From positions 62,001-126,000 of the forward strand of contig JAMFRP010000009.1 in assembly GCA_026224775.1 (NCBI GenBank): 64,000 bases of DNA, written 5' to 3'. This stretch comes from Bacteroidota bacterium. Lineage in GTDB: Bacteria > Bacteroidota > Bacteroidia > Sphingobacteriales > Sphingobacteriaceae. A program made the translations under genes and the position numbers. The first letter of the stretch is position 1; every line of letters starts with the position of its first letter. The notes under the pieces were generated by a model. The model saw nothing but the letters and a program-made list of their open reading frames with translations, was not told where the DNA came from and ran no database searches. Of the stretch, positions 10,201-19,300 are shown in pieces.

Positions 10201-10459
10201 CTTGTATGCTTTTACTGCTGATGTTTTTTACACCATCAACATATAAAAATTGGTTTTGCAAACCTGTGGCAAAAAAGCCCTCCATTTGCTGCGGCGACAT
10301 ACCGCCGTAGGATTCGATAACATAAATTGTAGGAAGATTAAGCTTCGGAAAAATATCTATCGGTATATTGATTGCACTGAGCACTGCAAAAATCAAAAGG
10401 CTCATAGTTATCACCACTACGGTGATAGGCCTTTTCAGTGCGGATGTGACCATTGACAT
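7214..10459 (-). CDS. efflux RND transporter permease
   Basis: Inner-membrane proton-driven drug or metabolite pump of the AcrB superfamily, 1081 residues, in line with the family. It has twelve predicted membrane segments in two repeats: one N-terminal helix, a large periplasmic porter region, five helices, then the same pattern again. The block GLALAIGILVDQATVTIENIHQH in the TM4 region (shown only in part here) has an acidic residue next to VD as in HAE/HME pumps. A charged insert (about 505-535, EEQQ and EEEEPEK) separates the two halves in the cytoplasm. It sits six bases after the TolC gene and overlaps the adaptor gene. The substrate is unknown. Confidence 0.96.
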   Translation of the reverse strand: MSMVTSALKRPITVVVITMSLLIFAVLSAINIPIDIFPKLNLPTIYVIESYGGMSPQQMEGFFATGLQNQFLYVDGVKNISSKSIQGLTIVKISFYESTNMAEASAEVALQVNRAQSFFPPGALPPQVIRYDASSLPVGELVLDSKTENLKDIYDLAATRIRPMFATIPGLSAPPPFGSNARSIILSIDPDKLRSFNLTPDQVVDALAKYNVMSPSGNIRIDNTMFLTTLNSQIKNSANFGNIPVLTKNGVPIYIKDIARVSDAADITVDYALINGKRSVYIPVVKTASASTWSVVQDLKSKLPEMQNLLPNDVKISYEFDQSVFVVNAVKSLMTEGGLGALLTGLMVLLFLRDWRSSLIVVITIPVSILIGVLLLSLFGQTINIMTLSGLALAIGILVDQATVTIENIHQHLEMGKPKRLAIYDACEEISFPLLLILLCILAVFAPSFMMNGVPKAMFLPLSMSIGLTMIVSYILAQTLVPILSNWMIKAERYQYHHGKPHAHAGEDFDVSEEQQVNEHLQKEEEEPEKNDFFERVKLRFILILDKLMPNKKLIILVYLVVVVGLAGVGFVVIGKDMMPKLNNGQFQMRIDEPQGTRLEVTEDKFKQVLQIIDKTVNHHVEITSGYIGLVPSSFGSSNLYVFNTGTHEAVLQVNLDENYHVNMDDLKDALRKNIAAEIPEMTISFEPIDMTEKIMSQGANTPIEVQVAGKDLQQIKTYGDKVLAKLKQIPYLRDVQINQPLDYPVIGITLDRLKVSQLGLNVSDVARSVTASTSSSRFTTKNLWLDENNSYTYQVQAEIPEYVMNSMSALKEIPLVKGQSSPTLADVATFKQSYTPAEYDRTGPRRFITISANISKMDLGTATAAVQKAVKSLGTPPKGLVATIEGMSNLLTDTLTSLQNGLGFAILVIFLLLAANYQSFKLSLTVLVTIPAVILGSITALLLTGSTLNLQSYMGMIMSTGVSVANAILIVTNGESLRLEFKDSTRAAITSASIRLRPILMTSFAMIAGMIPMASGMGEAGEQSAPLGRAVIGGLAASTLAALFILPLMFAWIQEKTTYLEPSLMPGAANDTENLNTTIS

Positions 10460-10465
10460 AATTAA

Positions 10466-11848
10466 TTATTTTAATAAGTTTAAAACTGTATTTACCTGGT
10501 TCTCGGTAATCGCTTTCTGGAAAAGCGCATTCGAGTAATCGTATTTGGCCTGCATATAATCTGTTTCGGCACGATAAAGGATGTTTAAGGAAGCATCCAG
10601 CGTAATAATATCCGATAAACCATTTTTATATAATGACAGGTTCTGCCTGTAACCGTCGTTTGCCGCTTTAAGCTGTTTTGGAATTTCCTTTAGCCGGTTT
10701 ATAGCTGTCTCCATTTCCACATTGGCCTGGCTGGCGCTTATATCAAGCAATTGCTGTTGTTCCTGTAGTTTTTTCAACGAATAATCAGTACTGGCTTTTT
10801 GTGTGCGGAGTTTTAGTTGCTTTCTGCGCAAATCAAATAGATTATAGGAAATCCCTATCCCCACCAAATAATTACCGCGTTGAAAACCATATCCCGTTGA
10901 AAGGCTGTTATACTGCCCCGCACCATCAATACTTGACCCGCGATCCCAGGCTGCCGCCTCCAATGATATTTTAGGATTATATTGCTTTTTCACCAGATCT
11001 TCCCGTTGTAAACTATTCTGATAAACAGAACGGTAATAATTGATCAATGGGTGATTTGTGGTATCCGCAGGAAACAAATAAGCAGTCGGTTGATCGATCA
11101 AGGTCATTTCCATCGTAGTATCGGGCACTATTGACTGATATGGGAATCCGCTAACCGCCGACAGCTGCAACTGCACCTGCTTAAGCTGATTGCCGACCTC
11201 TATATAATTTAACCTTGCTTTTGATAGCTCGGCTTCGGCTATACTGGTATCTACCCCAGCCCGTACACCACTTTTTGCCAGCGACATAATGGAAGTCAAT
11301 ATTTGCTGCGTACGGGTAATATTGCGGTATTGAATACCCAACAGATCCTGCAAACGCAGTAATTGCAGATAATTACTGATGGTATATGCCCGCAAATCAT
11401 ATTTTGATTGGGCATATTGGTTTTGCTGAACCGTAATATCTGAATTAGCTACTTTATTTTCGGCGTGGTATTTACCAAAGTTATAAACCTCCCAATTAAG
11501 GGCGGCAATACCCAGATTGTCTGACACTGCGCTGGTTACACTGGTTGTATGGATACCACCTGAACTTGATGGAATAATCCCGAACCCGAAATACGGGCCG
11601 GTAGTATTGTTACTAGTACCAATATCGGCTTGATAATTTAAATTAAGATCGGGTAACCAGTTATTTCTTACCTCGGCAGCCTGATCCTGTTTAATTTTGA
11701 TGATGGATGAGTCAGTAAGCAATTGGGGCGCTTTCTGATCAACGTTATTTAATAATTGCTTAAGTGTAATGGCAGATTGTTGCGCATTTGCTGTTATTGC
11801 AAACCCTAACAATAAAACAGCACTAAAGCATCGTTTTAAAATATACAT
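10466..11848 (-). CDS. TolC family outer membrane protein
   Basis: Outer-membrane efflux channel, 460 residues. It has a signal peptide (1-22, ending ANAQQ) and two repeats of long amphipathic helices separated by beta segments, the OEP fold. It is the first gene of a three-gene efflux operon and is followed after six bases by the pump. A promoter probably lies in the 160 bases upstream (11849-12008), where I see no clear TAnnTTTG match. In this arrangement the channel, pump and adaptor would form one tripartite complex. Confidence 0.93.
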   Translation of the reverse strand: MYILKRCFSAVLLLGFAITANAQQSAITLKQLLNNVDQKAPQLLTDSSIIKIKQDQAAEVRNNWLPDLNLNYQADIGTSNNTTGPYFGFGIIPSSSGGIHTTSVTSAVSDNLGIAALNWEVYNFGKYHAENKVANSDITVQQNQYAQSKYDLRAYTISNYLQLLRLQDLLGIQYRNITRTQQILTSIMSLAKSGVRAGVDTSIAEAELSKARLNYIEVGNQLKQVQLQLSAVSGFPYQSIVPDTTMEMTLIDQPTAYLFPADTTNHPLINYYRSVYQNSLQREDLVKKQYNPKISLEAAAWDRGSSIDGAGQYNSLSTGYGFQRGNYLVGIGISYNLFDLRRKQLKLRTQKASTDYSLKKLQEQQQLLDISASQANVEMETAINRLKEIPKQLKAANDGYRQNLSLYKNGLSDIITLDASLNILYRAETDYMQAKYDYSNALFQKAITENQVNTVLNLLK

Positions 11849-12008
11849 GATGATTTTATAAGTTCATTTACAATCAGTTACCTCATATAGAGATAACCTA
11901 TTTGAAAGAAAAAAGTTCAATAAATTAACTGCACTTAATTAGTGAATTAATATTAATGATGATTGATTGAGCCCGCTGTGAAACAGCTATGGCACAAATG
12001 AACTTCGA

Positions 12009-12395
12009 TCAGATCCGGAAGGTGCAGAGCGTTAAATACGCGTACTGATGACTAAAAAAAGAATAGGAATCAGTAAAAACTAATTTCCGTTTTCTTCTTA
12101 AAGCTTCGAAGAAGGAGATTAAGAAAAGAAAGGAGATGCATAATGGAAAGAAGGCTGTGTAAAAGCTTATCGTTTTATCATTGATAATAACCTTATCCAT
12201 GCGCCTAAGTATCAAACTGGTTGATGCCGGTGCAATTTCCTTACGTTTAACAATAGAATTGTGTGATTGGTTGATGCAGAAATTTTGGCTGCTATAAGAT
12301 GGAAGCAGCATAATGTGTGTTACAGTTATAAAAGCATAAACAAACAGGACTAATATTATATTCCAATTTATTTTTTTTATACTGTTGGGATTCAT
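12009..12395 (-). CDS. small hypothetical membrane protein
   Basis: 128 residues from the ATG at 12395; a GTG one codon earlier is possible. There is one hydrophobic helix near residues 13-33 and another near 78-98, joined by a polar loop with several Lys and Arg, and the tail is basic then aromatic. I recognise no domain. It lies upstream of the efflux operon on the same strand with a 160-base gap, so it could be a leading gene of that operon or independent. Codon use is AT-rich, and being a chance frame cannot be excluded. Confidence 0.45.
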   Translation of the reverse strand: MNPNSIKKINWNIILVLFVYAFITVTHIMLLPSYSSQNFCINQSHNSIVKRKEIAPASTSLILRRMDKVIINDKTISFYTAFFPLCISFLFLISFFEALRRKRKLVFTDSYSFFSHQYAYLTLCTFRI

Positions 12396-12508
12396 CACAA
12401 TAAATAATATATCCTATTTATAATAATACATAACGCAATAACCATGCAAATGTGCTAACAAATCAGCGGCTTAACCAAATGTAACACAAAAGTTGCATGT
12501 TATCGAAC

Positions 12509-12544
12509 AAAAAACTCCCGGCAATAATACCGGGAGTTTTAAAA
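12509..12544 (-). terminator. terminator of the OmpA-family gene
   Basis: Perfect 11-bp stem AAAACTCCCGG (12511-12521) with CCGGGAGTTTT (12530-12540) and an eight-base loop. The T run lies on the minus strand just after the OmpA-family stop codon at 12564. The A/T-flanked stem would also stop transcription from the other direction. Confidence 0.85.
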
Positions 12545-12563
12545 ACAGCTTTATTAGCTATTA

Positions 12564-14510
12564 TTATTTGTGTGTTAAATCCGTCATTCTTTTATCGTTT
12601 CCTTTTACAACAAACTCAATACGCCTGTTTAACTGCCTTCCATCCGGGTTATCTTGCCCGTTAGGTAAAGAGTTTGGTGCAATTGGTTTGCTTCTGCCGT
12701 AACCAACCGCTGAAATTCTTGTCGCGATGATTCCTTTGCTTATCATGTAATCAACACATGATTGTGCCCTGTCTTGTGATAATTTCAGGTTATAAGCATC
12801 GCTACCTATCGAATCTGTATGCGCGCTTAATTCAATAACAACTTTCGGGTTATCTATCATTGTTTTAACCAAACCATCAAGCACGGTAATTGATTCCGGC
12901 CTTAATGTTGCATAACCATAATCATATAATATGTTATTAATTACTATTGGTTTGTTAACAGCATAAGCCTGTAAGTGTATAGCAGGACTAACAAATGCGC
13001 CATCTGTTATTTTGCCGCTTATTGCTAATGCTTGAGATGAAGGCCCGTTAGTTGATGCATTAGAAGAGTCACCGTTTGAGCCGGATGGTGCAAAACCCGA
13101 TGATGAACCACCAACGAATGACCTGGTTGCAGAACCGCCGCCGGTTGTGTTTCCTGATGCTGATGAACCTGCCGCCGGGCCACCTGCTAATAATCCTGAT
13201 GTGCCTGCTGCATCTGAAGTCGCTTTTTGCTTAGCTAACTCGCGCTCATGCTGCAGATGCTGTTTATAATATATTGAATGCTTGTAACGGCTTGAGTGTA
13301 TGTATCTCATATATCTGGCTGATAAATGATTACCTGTTGCACCTATACCAGTTGTTGCGCCATCTACGGCAGCCAATGAACCAGTTGCTGATGCACCGGT
13401 TGTTGCTGCATTATTTGCACCATTACCATTAGCAGAACTACCTGTTGTTAAACCTGCGTTTGATGAACCGCCATTTGCAAATGATGAATTATCAGCAAAT
13501 ATTTTTCCTTCTGATGCTGCTTCGCCTGTTAAGTTTTGTGTAAAGAAACCATTCTTTTCAACTTTTATACCAAACGGGCGTCTATCAAGCACATTAAATT
13601 CGTAGCTACCGGTAGCACTTGTTAATGTTTGTTTAACAACTTGCTGATTAGCTGAGTCAACATAACTTACAGTAGCGCCAACTACACCTTTATGCGTGTC
13701 GTTATCAATTATAGTACCTTTAAATAAGTATGGTTTAAACAAATCTGCTGTGCTTTGAGCCGGAGTTGGCGTTGGTGCTTCAATTTTTGGAGCATATATT
13801 TGGTTATAATCATTAAATGCCGCTATAATGCCCTTTGTTTCTGCACGCGAGGTGAATATTGTCCTGTTGCAAATTTCTGATAACCTTGTAAACATTGAAC
13901 CGTCAACATCTGGTTGATTACCGTAAGCGCCGGTTGAATATTTTTGTAATATTTGAGGGGTATCTTTAAAATATTTGGCCAAACCATAGCTATATGCATT
14001 AACAAAATGCTTGGCATTATTCTTTTTAAAGATGATCCTGTATTTTATCATCGCGTTGTCGTTTCCGGCAGGCTCTGTTTGATCACCTTTAGGGTCAGCA
14101 AAGAAATAATCGAAAAATTCAGGAGGAGATGAATAAAACATATAGGCTACAAAACGGCCATTTGATACCCTTTCCAGCATCCATGAGTTTGAATAAAGAT
14201 TTCTTAATTTAATAAACGCCTGATCAAAGTACGAAACCTTAACAAACTGGCGTGTACCTGCCTGATAAAATTTCATATCAGCTGCATAAAGCTTTTTTGG
14301 CTTCGCATTTGGGTTTGCTACAACGGCTGCAGAATCTTTAAACCAAATATACCGCTGATTTTTCCACGGAGCATTTTTATATAGCTTTATCTGGCCTCCA
14401 ATACGTTTGCCATTTTTAAGAATAACGAAGCCAGGCTGGTAACTATCAGCTTTGCAGATAGTTAAGGAAATCGTTAATAATAAAATCGCTAGTAAGTAAA
14501 TTTTTTTCAT
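12564..14510 (-). CDS. OmpA family protein with carboxypeptidase-like regulatory domain
   Basis: Cell-envelope protein of 648 residues anchoring outer membrane to peptidoglycan. I chose the ATG at 14510 (MKKIYLLAILLL, signal peptide) rather than the GTG seven codons upstream. A long N-terminal region of unknown fold is followed by a CarboxypepD_reg-like domain (about 260-325, with GVVGATVSYVD and GSYEFNV). A low-complexity linker rich in Ala, Gly, Ser and Thr comes next (about 340-490). The C-terminal OmpA domain has LSAHTDSIGSDAYNLKLS and NRRIEFVV, including the Asp and Arg that bind diaminopimelate in the family. It is monocistronic with its own terminator. Confidence 0.93.
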   Translation of the reverse strand: MKKIYLLAILLLTISLTICKADSYQPGFVILKNGKRIGGQIKLYKNAPWKNQRYIWFKDSAAVVANPNAKPKKLYAADMKFYQAGTRQFVKVSYFDQAFIKLRNLYSNSWMLERVSNGRFVAYMFYSSPPEFFDYFFADPKGDQTEPAGNDNAMIKYRIIFKKNNAKHFVNAYSYGLAKYFKDTPQILQKYSTGAYGNQPDVDGSMFTRLSEICNRTIFTSRAETKGIIAAFNDYNQIYAPKIEAPTPTPAQSTADLFKPYLFKGTIIDNDTHKGVVGATVSYVDSANQQVVKQTLTSATGSYEFNVLDRRPFGIKVEKNGFFTQNLTGEAASEGKIFADNSSFANGGSSNAGLTTGSSANGNGANNAATTGASATGSLAAVDGATTGIGATGNHLSARYMRYIHSSRYKHSIYYKQHLQHERELAKQKATSDAAGTSGLLAGGPAAGSSASGNTTGGGSATRSFVGGSSSGFAPSGSNGDSSNASTNGPSSQALAISGKITDGAFVSPAIHLQAYAVNKPIVINNILYDYGYATLRPESITVLDGLVKTMIDNPKVVIELSAHTDSIGSDAYNLKLSQDRAQSCVDYMISKGIIATRISAVGYGRSKPIAPNSLPNGQDNPDGRQLNRRIEFVVKGNDKRMTDLTHK

Positions 14511-14850
14511 GTTAATGTTTTGGTTGATCACAATTGTCTACCCGATTTATCTACCAGGTATTAATTAGTCCGTTTTTTACGTGCATCACAACCCAAAAGT
14601 TTCCCACGATAATTATTTAACTTGAATAATATTTTTTTATACCCCTGCAAATACTCAGAATACATCTCCCATAAACAACCTTTTCCGCCATTTTTATACT
14701 TGATTTATAGCCGAAACCTAAAATCAGGCACGAATTGATAGTTGATAATAAAAGACAAAAAAAATGTTTAAAATATTATTCAAATTCATTTGACACTTGC
14801 AGGTAATTTGATTATTCGTTGAAATAAACACCAATATTTACCATAAAAAA
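14511..14850. other. intergenic region, probable OmpA-family promoter
   Basis: About 340 bases without a gene, AT-rich, between the divergently placed start of the OmpA-family gene and the terminator of the deacetylase gene. It should contain the promoter of the OmpA-family gene on the minus strand. I see no clear -33/-7 pair, repeat or RNA structure. Confidence 0.5.
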
Positions 14851-14880
14851 AGCCCACCTTTTGGATAAAGGCAGGCTGAA
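14846..14880 (-). terminator. terminator after the deacetylase gene
   Basis: Stem AGCC..CCTT (14851-14860) with AAGG..GGCT (14868-14877) and two central mismatches, followed on the minus strand by a run of seven T. It lies 75 bases past the stop of the polysaccharide deacetylase gene. Confidence 0.7.
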
Positions 14881-14951
14881 AAAAGATATTCGTCAACCAA
14901 AGCAGATGATTAAAAAATCATAAGTGTAAATTGCTGTAATATTATTTTAAT

Positions 14952-15764
14952 TTAATGCTTTACCTGAGGGTTTTTCACCGCTAACGTTGCATAATCCATT
15001 GCCTGCTGAAAAGTAGCCACCCAGATTTCCTTGCGGTGTTTTTTAAGGTAGTTTATTAGTTGTTGGTGTGCTTTAACAGAGGTGGTAATGTAATCGCCAC
15101 CAATACCATGAAACATGATAACGCCCATCCCTCCGGTTTTCTCGGCCAGTTTTACAAAAGCTATCAGTTTATCGCCAGGGGTATTATCATCCAAACCATA
15201 AGACGGTATCTGCAACGGATCAAGATTTTTAAAATCGGTTACCACAGCATCCACATCCCCACCAACACGGGCATATTTAACAAGGCCATATTTTCTAAGC
15301 GTATCTACATAATCTTTACCATTGCCAACAGTGGTTTCGGTACATGGATATGCGTAGGTACGGGTATTTTTACCATCAACAGCGAATAAAAAATGGTTCA
15401 TTACATCTATTTCTTTAATTATGCCATATGGAGTATAATCATCAGAATGTGTAGGGTTATCATCAGTACTTAAACAGGGATGATATATGGTATGGTTACC
15501 TAATTCAAAGCCTTTTTTACTCAAGGCACGCCATCTTGGGATAGTTGCGCTGTTAATATCGCCAGTTAAAAAAAACGTAGCCGGAAAATGAGCCGCCTCT
15601 AATTGAGGAACCGCATTATCCAGTTGTGATTCAAGCGCATCATCATAAGTTAATACTATAACTGCTTTTTTATGATGCGGCCAGTTAATTTTTTGCTGCG
15701 CCTGAGCGGTAAAACCTGAAATTAAGAAAAGGAGAACGGCAAAGTATTTCATAGGGACATTCAT
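14952..15764 (-). CDS. secreted polysaccharide deacetylase
   Basis: Carbohydrate esterase family 4 (NodB homology) enzyme, 270 residues, with a signal peptide ending in QAQQ, so exported. The metal-binding motif is visible: D41 and D42 in LTYDDA, H91 and H95 in GNHTIYHP. The product would remove N- or O-acetyl groups from a polysaccharide such as chitin, xylan or peptidoglycan, which cannot be told here. Two in-frame ATGs (15764 and 15752) could start it; the second gives the more typical signal peptide MKYFAVLLFL. A short secreted lipocalin-like gene lies 15 bases upstream on the same strand, suggesting an operon. Confidence 0.92.
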   Translation of the reverse strand: MNVPMKYFAVLLFLISGFTAQAQQKINWPHHKKAVIVLTYDDALESQLDNAVPQLEAAHFPATFFLTGDINSATIPRWRALSKKGFELGNHTIYHPCLSTDDNPTHSDDYTPYGIIKEIDVMNHFLFAVDGKNTRTYAYPCTETTVGNGKDYVDTLRKYGLVKYARVGGDVDAVVTDFKNLDPLQIPSYGLDDNTPGDKLIAFVKLAEKTGGMGVIMFHGIGGDYITTSVKAHQQLINYLKKHRKEIWVATFQQAMDYATLAVKNPQVKH

Positions 15765-15779
15765 TATTAGTATTCGCTT

Positions 15780-16238
15780 TTATTTTAGTCTGATGTATTT
15801 CTCAATTATCACCCTATCGATGTTTTCATTCTCAACCTTCTCAACTCCTTTTTGAATCAGGGTATCACCTTTAACTTGCACGGTAAAGTTAAACGCTTTG
15901 TTTTCCCAATTCTTATCGGCGTAAAAATCTAAATACTCTGTGTATTGATCGCCTTTTAAAGTATAACGACCACCACCTGCATCAAAATGATTGATTGAAT
16001 CCTTTTTGCTATTTGTATCATGTTTTAAAAAGGTAAAATGGGTATCATTTATAATTTTTATCATTTGCTGATCTTTGGTATAATCAGTAATGGCACTCAC
16101 TCCTTTTGTTACGGTTGTACCCGATACCAGTACCCAGGTGCCATTTAAATTAATAGCTGCGCTCTGCTGAGCTTTTACCAATGTAAATGATAATAATAAC
16201 ACTGTAGCCAACACCGCGATGATAAGTTTAAATTTCAT
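15780..16238 (-). CDS. secreted lipocalin-like / DUF4488-type protein
   Basis: 152 residues with a signal peptide (1-23, ending VKAQQ). The mature start LNGTWVLVSG is typical of the small lipocalin-like domains common in Bacteroidota. The middle and end (FTFLKHD, GGGRYTLKGDQYTEYLDFY, DTLIQKG, IIEKYIRLK) fit an eight-strand barrel of the DUF4488 type. The function of such proteins is not known; binding of a small ligand is a guess from fold. It precedes the deacetylase by 15 bases and is probably co-transcribed with it. Confidence 0.8.
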   Translation of the reverse strand: MKFKLIIAVLATVLLLSFTLVKAQQSAAINLNGTWVLVSGTTVTKGVSAITDYTKDQQMIKIINDTHFTFLKHDTNSKKDSINHFDAGGGRYTLKGDQYTEYLDFYADKNWENKAFNFTVQVKGDTLIQKGVEKVENENIDRVIIEKYIRLK

Positions 16239-16370
16239 GAATAGGTATTTTGCTAAAATAATTATTTGTTTAAGAATTTGGATAGTTATACTATTTCAGG
16301 TTGCCTTACCTGATACACAGCTATATTTTATTCAGCAAATTAGTTTATTTTTGGTTACGATTAAACCCTG

Positions 16371-19300
16371 ATGTTGAATTCTAAACCGACTAATCATTCC
16401 CAAATACTTATTAAAGGCTATAGCGTTATTTTATTATTCGCGTTAATATTTAATGCTGAACAAACACATGCACAAACGCCAAATATAAGTTACACTACTC
16501 CTCAGGTTTATACTGTTAATACTGCTATTTCACCATTAACTCCTGTAAATACAAGCTATTCACAAGTTGCAGCATTTGCCGGAACTGGCCAGCAGGGGCT
16601 TGTTAATGGCCTGAGATTAAGTGCTGAATTCAATAGCCCAGGCAGCATAGCATTTGATAATAATGGCAACTTTATAATTGCCGACCAAGTTAATAATGCT
16701 ATCCGCATGATAACTCCAGCTGGCATTGTTAGTACTGTCGCAATTACACAACAAAGGCCAGAAAGTGCAGCAGTAGATTCACATGGCAATATATATGTTA
16801 GCGAATACAGCTATATCGAAAAAATAGATCCTTCCGGCACACAAACACTTTTCGCGGGCGATTTATTAGCTACAGGCAATGTAGATGGCTTGGGAACCAA
16901 TGCCAGATTTAATAATGCAAGTGCCATAGTTATTGACGCATCGGATAATCTTTATGTATGTGATTTTTATAATTATACGATAAGAAAGATAACCCCTGAT
17001 GGCAATGTAACAACATTTGCAGGGAATGGTACAAGAGGCGAAAACAATGGGTCGGCTAACGTGGCAACCTTTAATGCACCCTTCGGTATTGCCATTGATG
17101 CAGCCGATAACTTATACATTGCCGATCAAATTTTAATAAGAAAAATAACCCCGACAGGTGTAGTTAGTACATTTGCCGGCAACGAAATACAAAAAGATGT
17201 GGATGGCCCGGCTGCTTCTGCGAGCATTTCTGGGGCTTTTGGACTTACTGTTGTTAGCAATGGTGACGTTTATGTGTCTGATAGCGGCCCTTCCGGCTAT
17301 CCGCTTATCGCTAACCGTATCAGAAAAATAAGCAATGGCATAGTATCCACACTTCAGCTATACAATAGTTCAAGTGTTACTGTTCAAACCTATATTGACT
17401 CCCCAACGGGAATTATTATGGACAAGGCAGGTAATTTATATGTCATTAGTGATAATGAGATACAAAAGATTGCTATTATTACCTATTCTATTGATAAACC
17501 TTTGCCCCCTGGATTAGTATTTGATACAGGAACAGGAATTATTAGCGGTACACCTACCCAAGCATGGCCATCTACAGACTATACCATAACGGCTACAAAC
17601 TCAGGTGGTAGCAGTATTGCTGTTGTGAATATTACAGTTATTAAAGCCGTCGCAGCGTTGCCTGTAAGTCCCCCAAACATAAAATATCAAACACCACAAA
17701 TATATACTGTAAGTACCACCATTAACCCCTTGCCGCCAGTTAATACAGGCGGCGCAGTGCCAGCTACAATTTACGGGCAGGTAATAACTTTTGCCGGCAG
17801 TGCCGCACATGGCAGTGCAAATGGTAACGGCATCGCGGCTACCTTTAACAACCCAACACGCATTGCAGAAGATGCAAATGGCAATGTATTTGTTGCCGAC
17901 AGGGATAATGGATCGGTAAGAAAAATTACACCAACGGGTACGGTAACTACGTTTGCCCAGGGCTATAGTCAACCCAATGGCTTATGTGTCGACCCGGCCG
18001 GAAATGTATTTGTTGCCGATGCAGGGAGCAATTCTGTAGAAAAGACAACACCCGCAGGTGTAATTACTAATTTTGCATCAGGATTTAATTCTCCTTATGA
18101 CGTTACAATAGATGCTGCCGGAAACTTGTATGTTGCTGACGGGGGTGACCATCAAATACGTAAAATAAGCCCGGCCAGTATTGTTTCAACACTTGCCGGC
18201 AGCGGTGCAGGAGGAAACACCAATGGAGCAGGCAATGTGGCGAGTTTTAATACGCCTGACTGTGTTTCGTTAGATGCATCAAATAATATATATGTAAGCG
18301 ATCCCGGGAATAACGATATAAGAATGGTAACTCCTGCTGGTGTTGTAAGTACCGTTGCAGGAACTCCTGTTGGCGGATCATTAAATGGCCCTGTTTCTAC
18401 AGCCACATTTTCCGGCCCATGCGGGGTTGCAAAAGACATCCCGGGTAATATTTATGTGGCCGACTTAAGCAATAATTTAATACGTAAAATTGACCCCACA
18501 GGTATCGTAAGCACACTTGCAGGTTCAGGCAATCCGGCAGCACTTGATGGCGTAGGTTTAGCGGCCAGCTTTAACAGACCTAATGATGTACAAGTTGACC
18601 CAAATGGTTTTTTATATGTTGATGATTATGGCAACAATATTATAAGAAAAGTAATAATTACCGGTTATACCATTGATAAAACACTGCCCGCTGGTTTAAC
18701 GTTCGACCCAACTACAGGTATAATTAGTGGCACGCCGACAGCGGCATCTCCTGCCACCAACTATACCGTAACCGCTTATAATACTGGCGGAAGCAGTATC
18801 ACCGTTGTAAACATTAAAGTAATTTTAGCTGCCCCAGCCCTTGTTTTTGGGCCTTTGTCCAATGAAACCCAATGTTCTCCGGATTTTGCCCCGGGCGCTA
18901 CAGGTGGAACGGGCACTTATAGTTACAGTAGTAGTAATACCGCGGTAGCAACCATTATAAATAACAAGATACATATAACCGGTTCTGGCATTACTAATAT
19001 AACCGTGACTGATGGTGTTAACACATTAACGCAGCAGCTAACAGTTGTTGAGCAGTTAACCATAACGGCGAATATTATCCAAACTGTTATTGCTAACTGC
19101 ACGGGTGAACCAAATACCTATATGGTAAATTATACCAATGGGATAACCCCAACAAATTTTCAATGGCAGGTAAATAATCAAAATGTGGGCGGAAGTACTT
19201 CTACATTTAGCAGTAACACACTTAAAAACGATAACGTTATTACTTGTATCGTAACTGATGCGGCCATTTGCACAACCGGACCGGCGACATCCAATAGCCT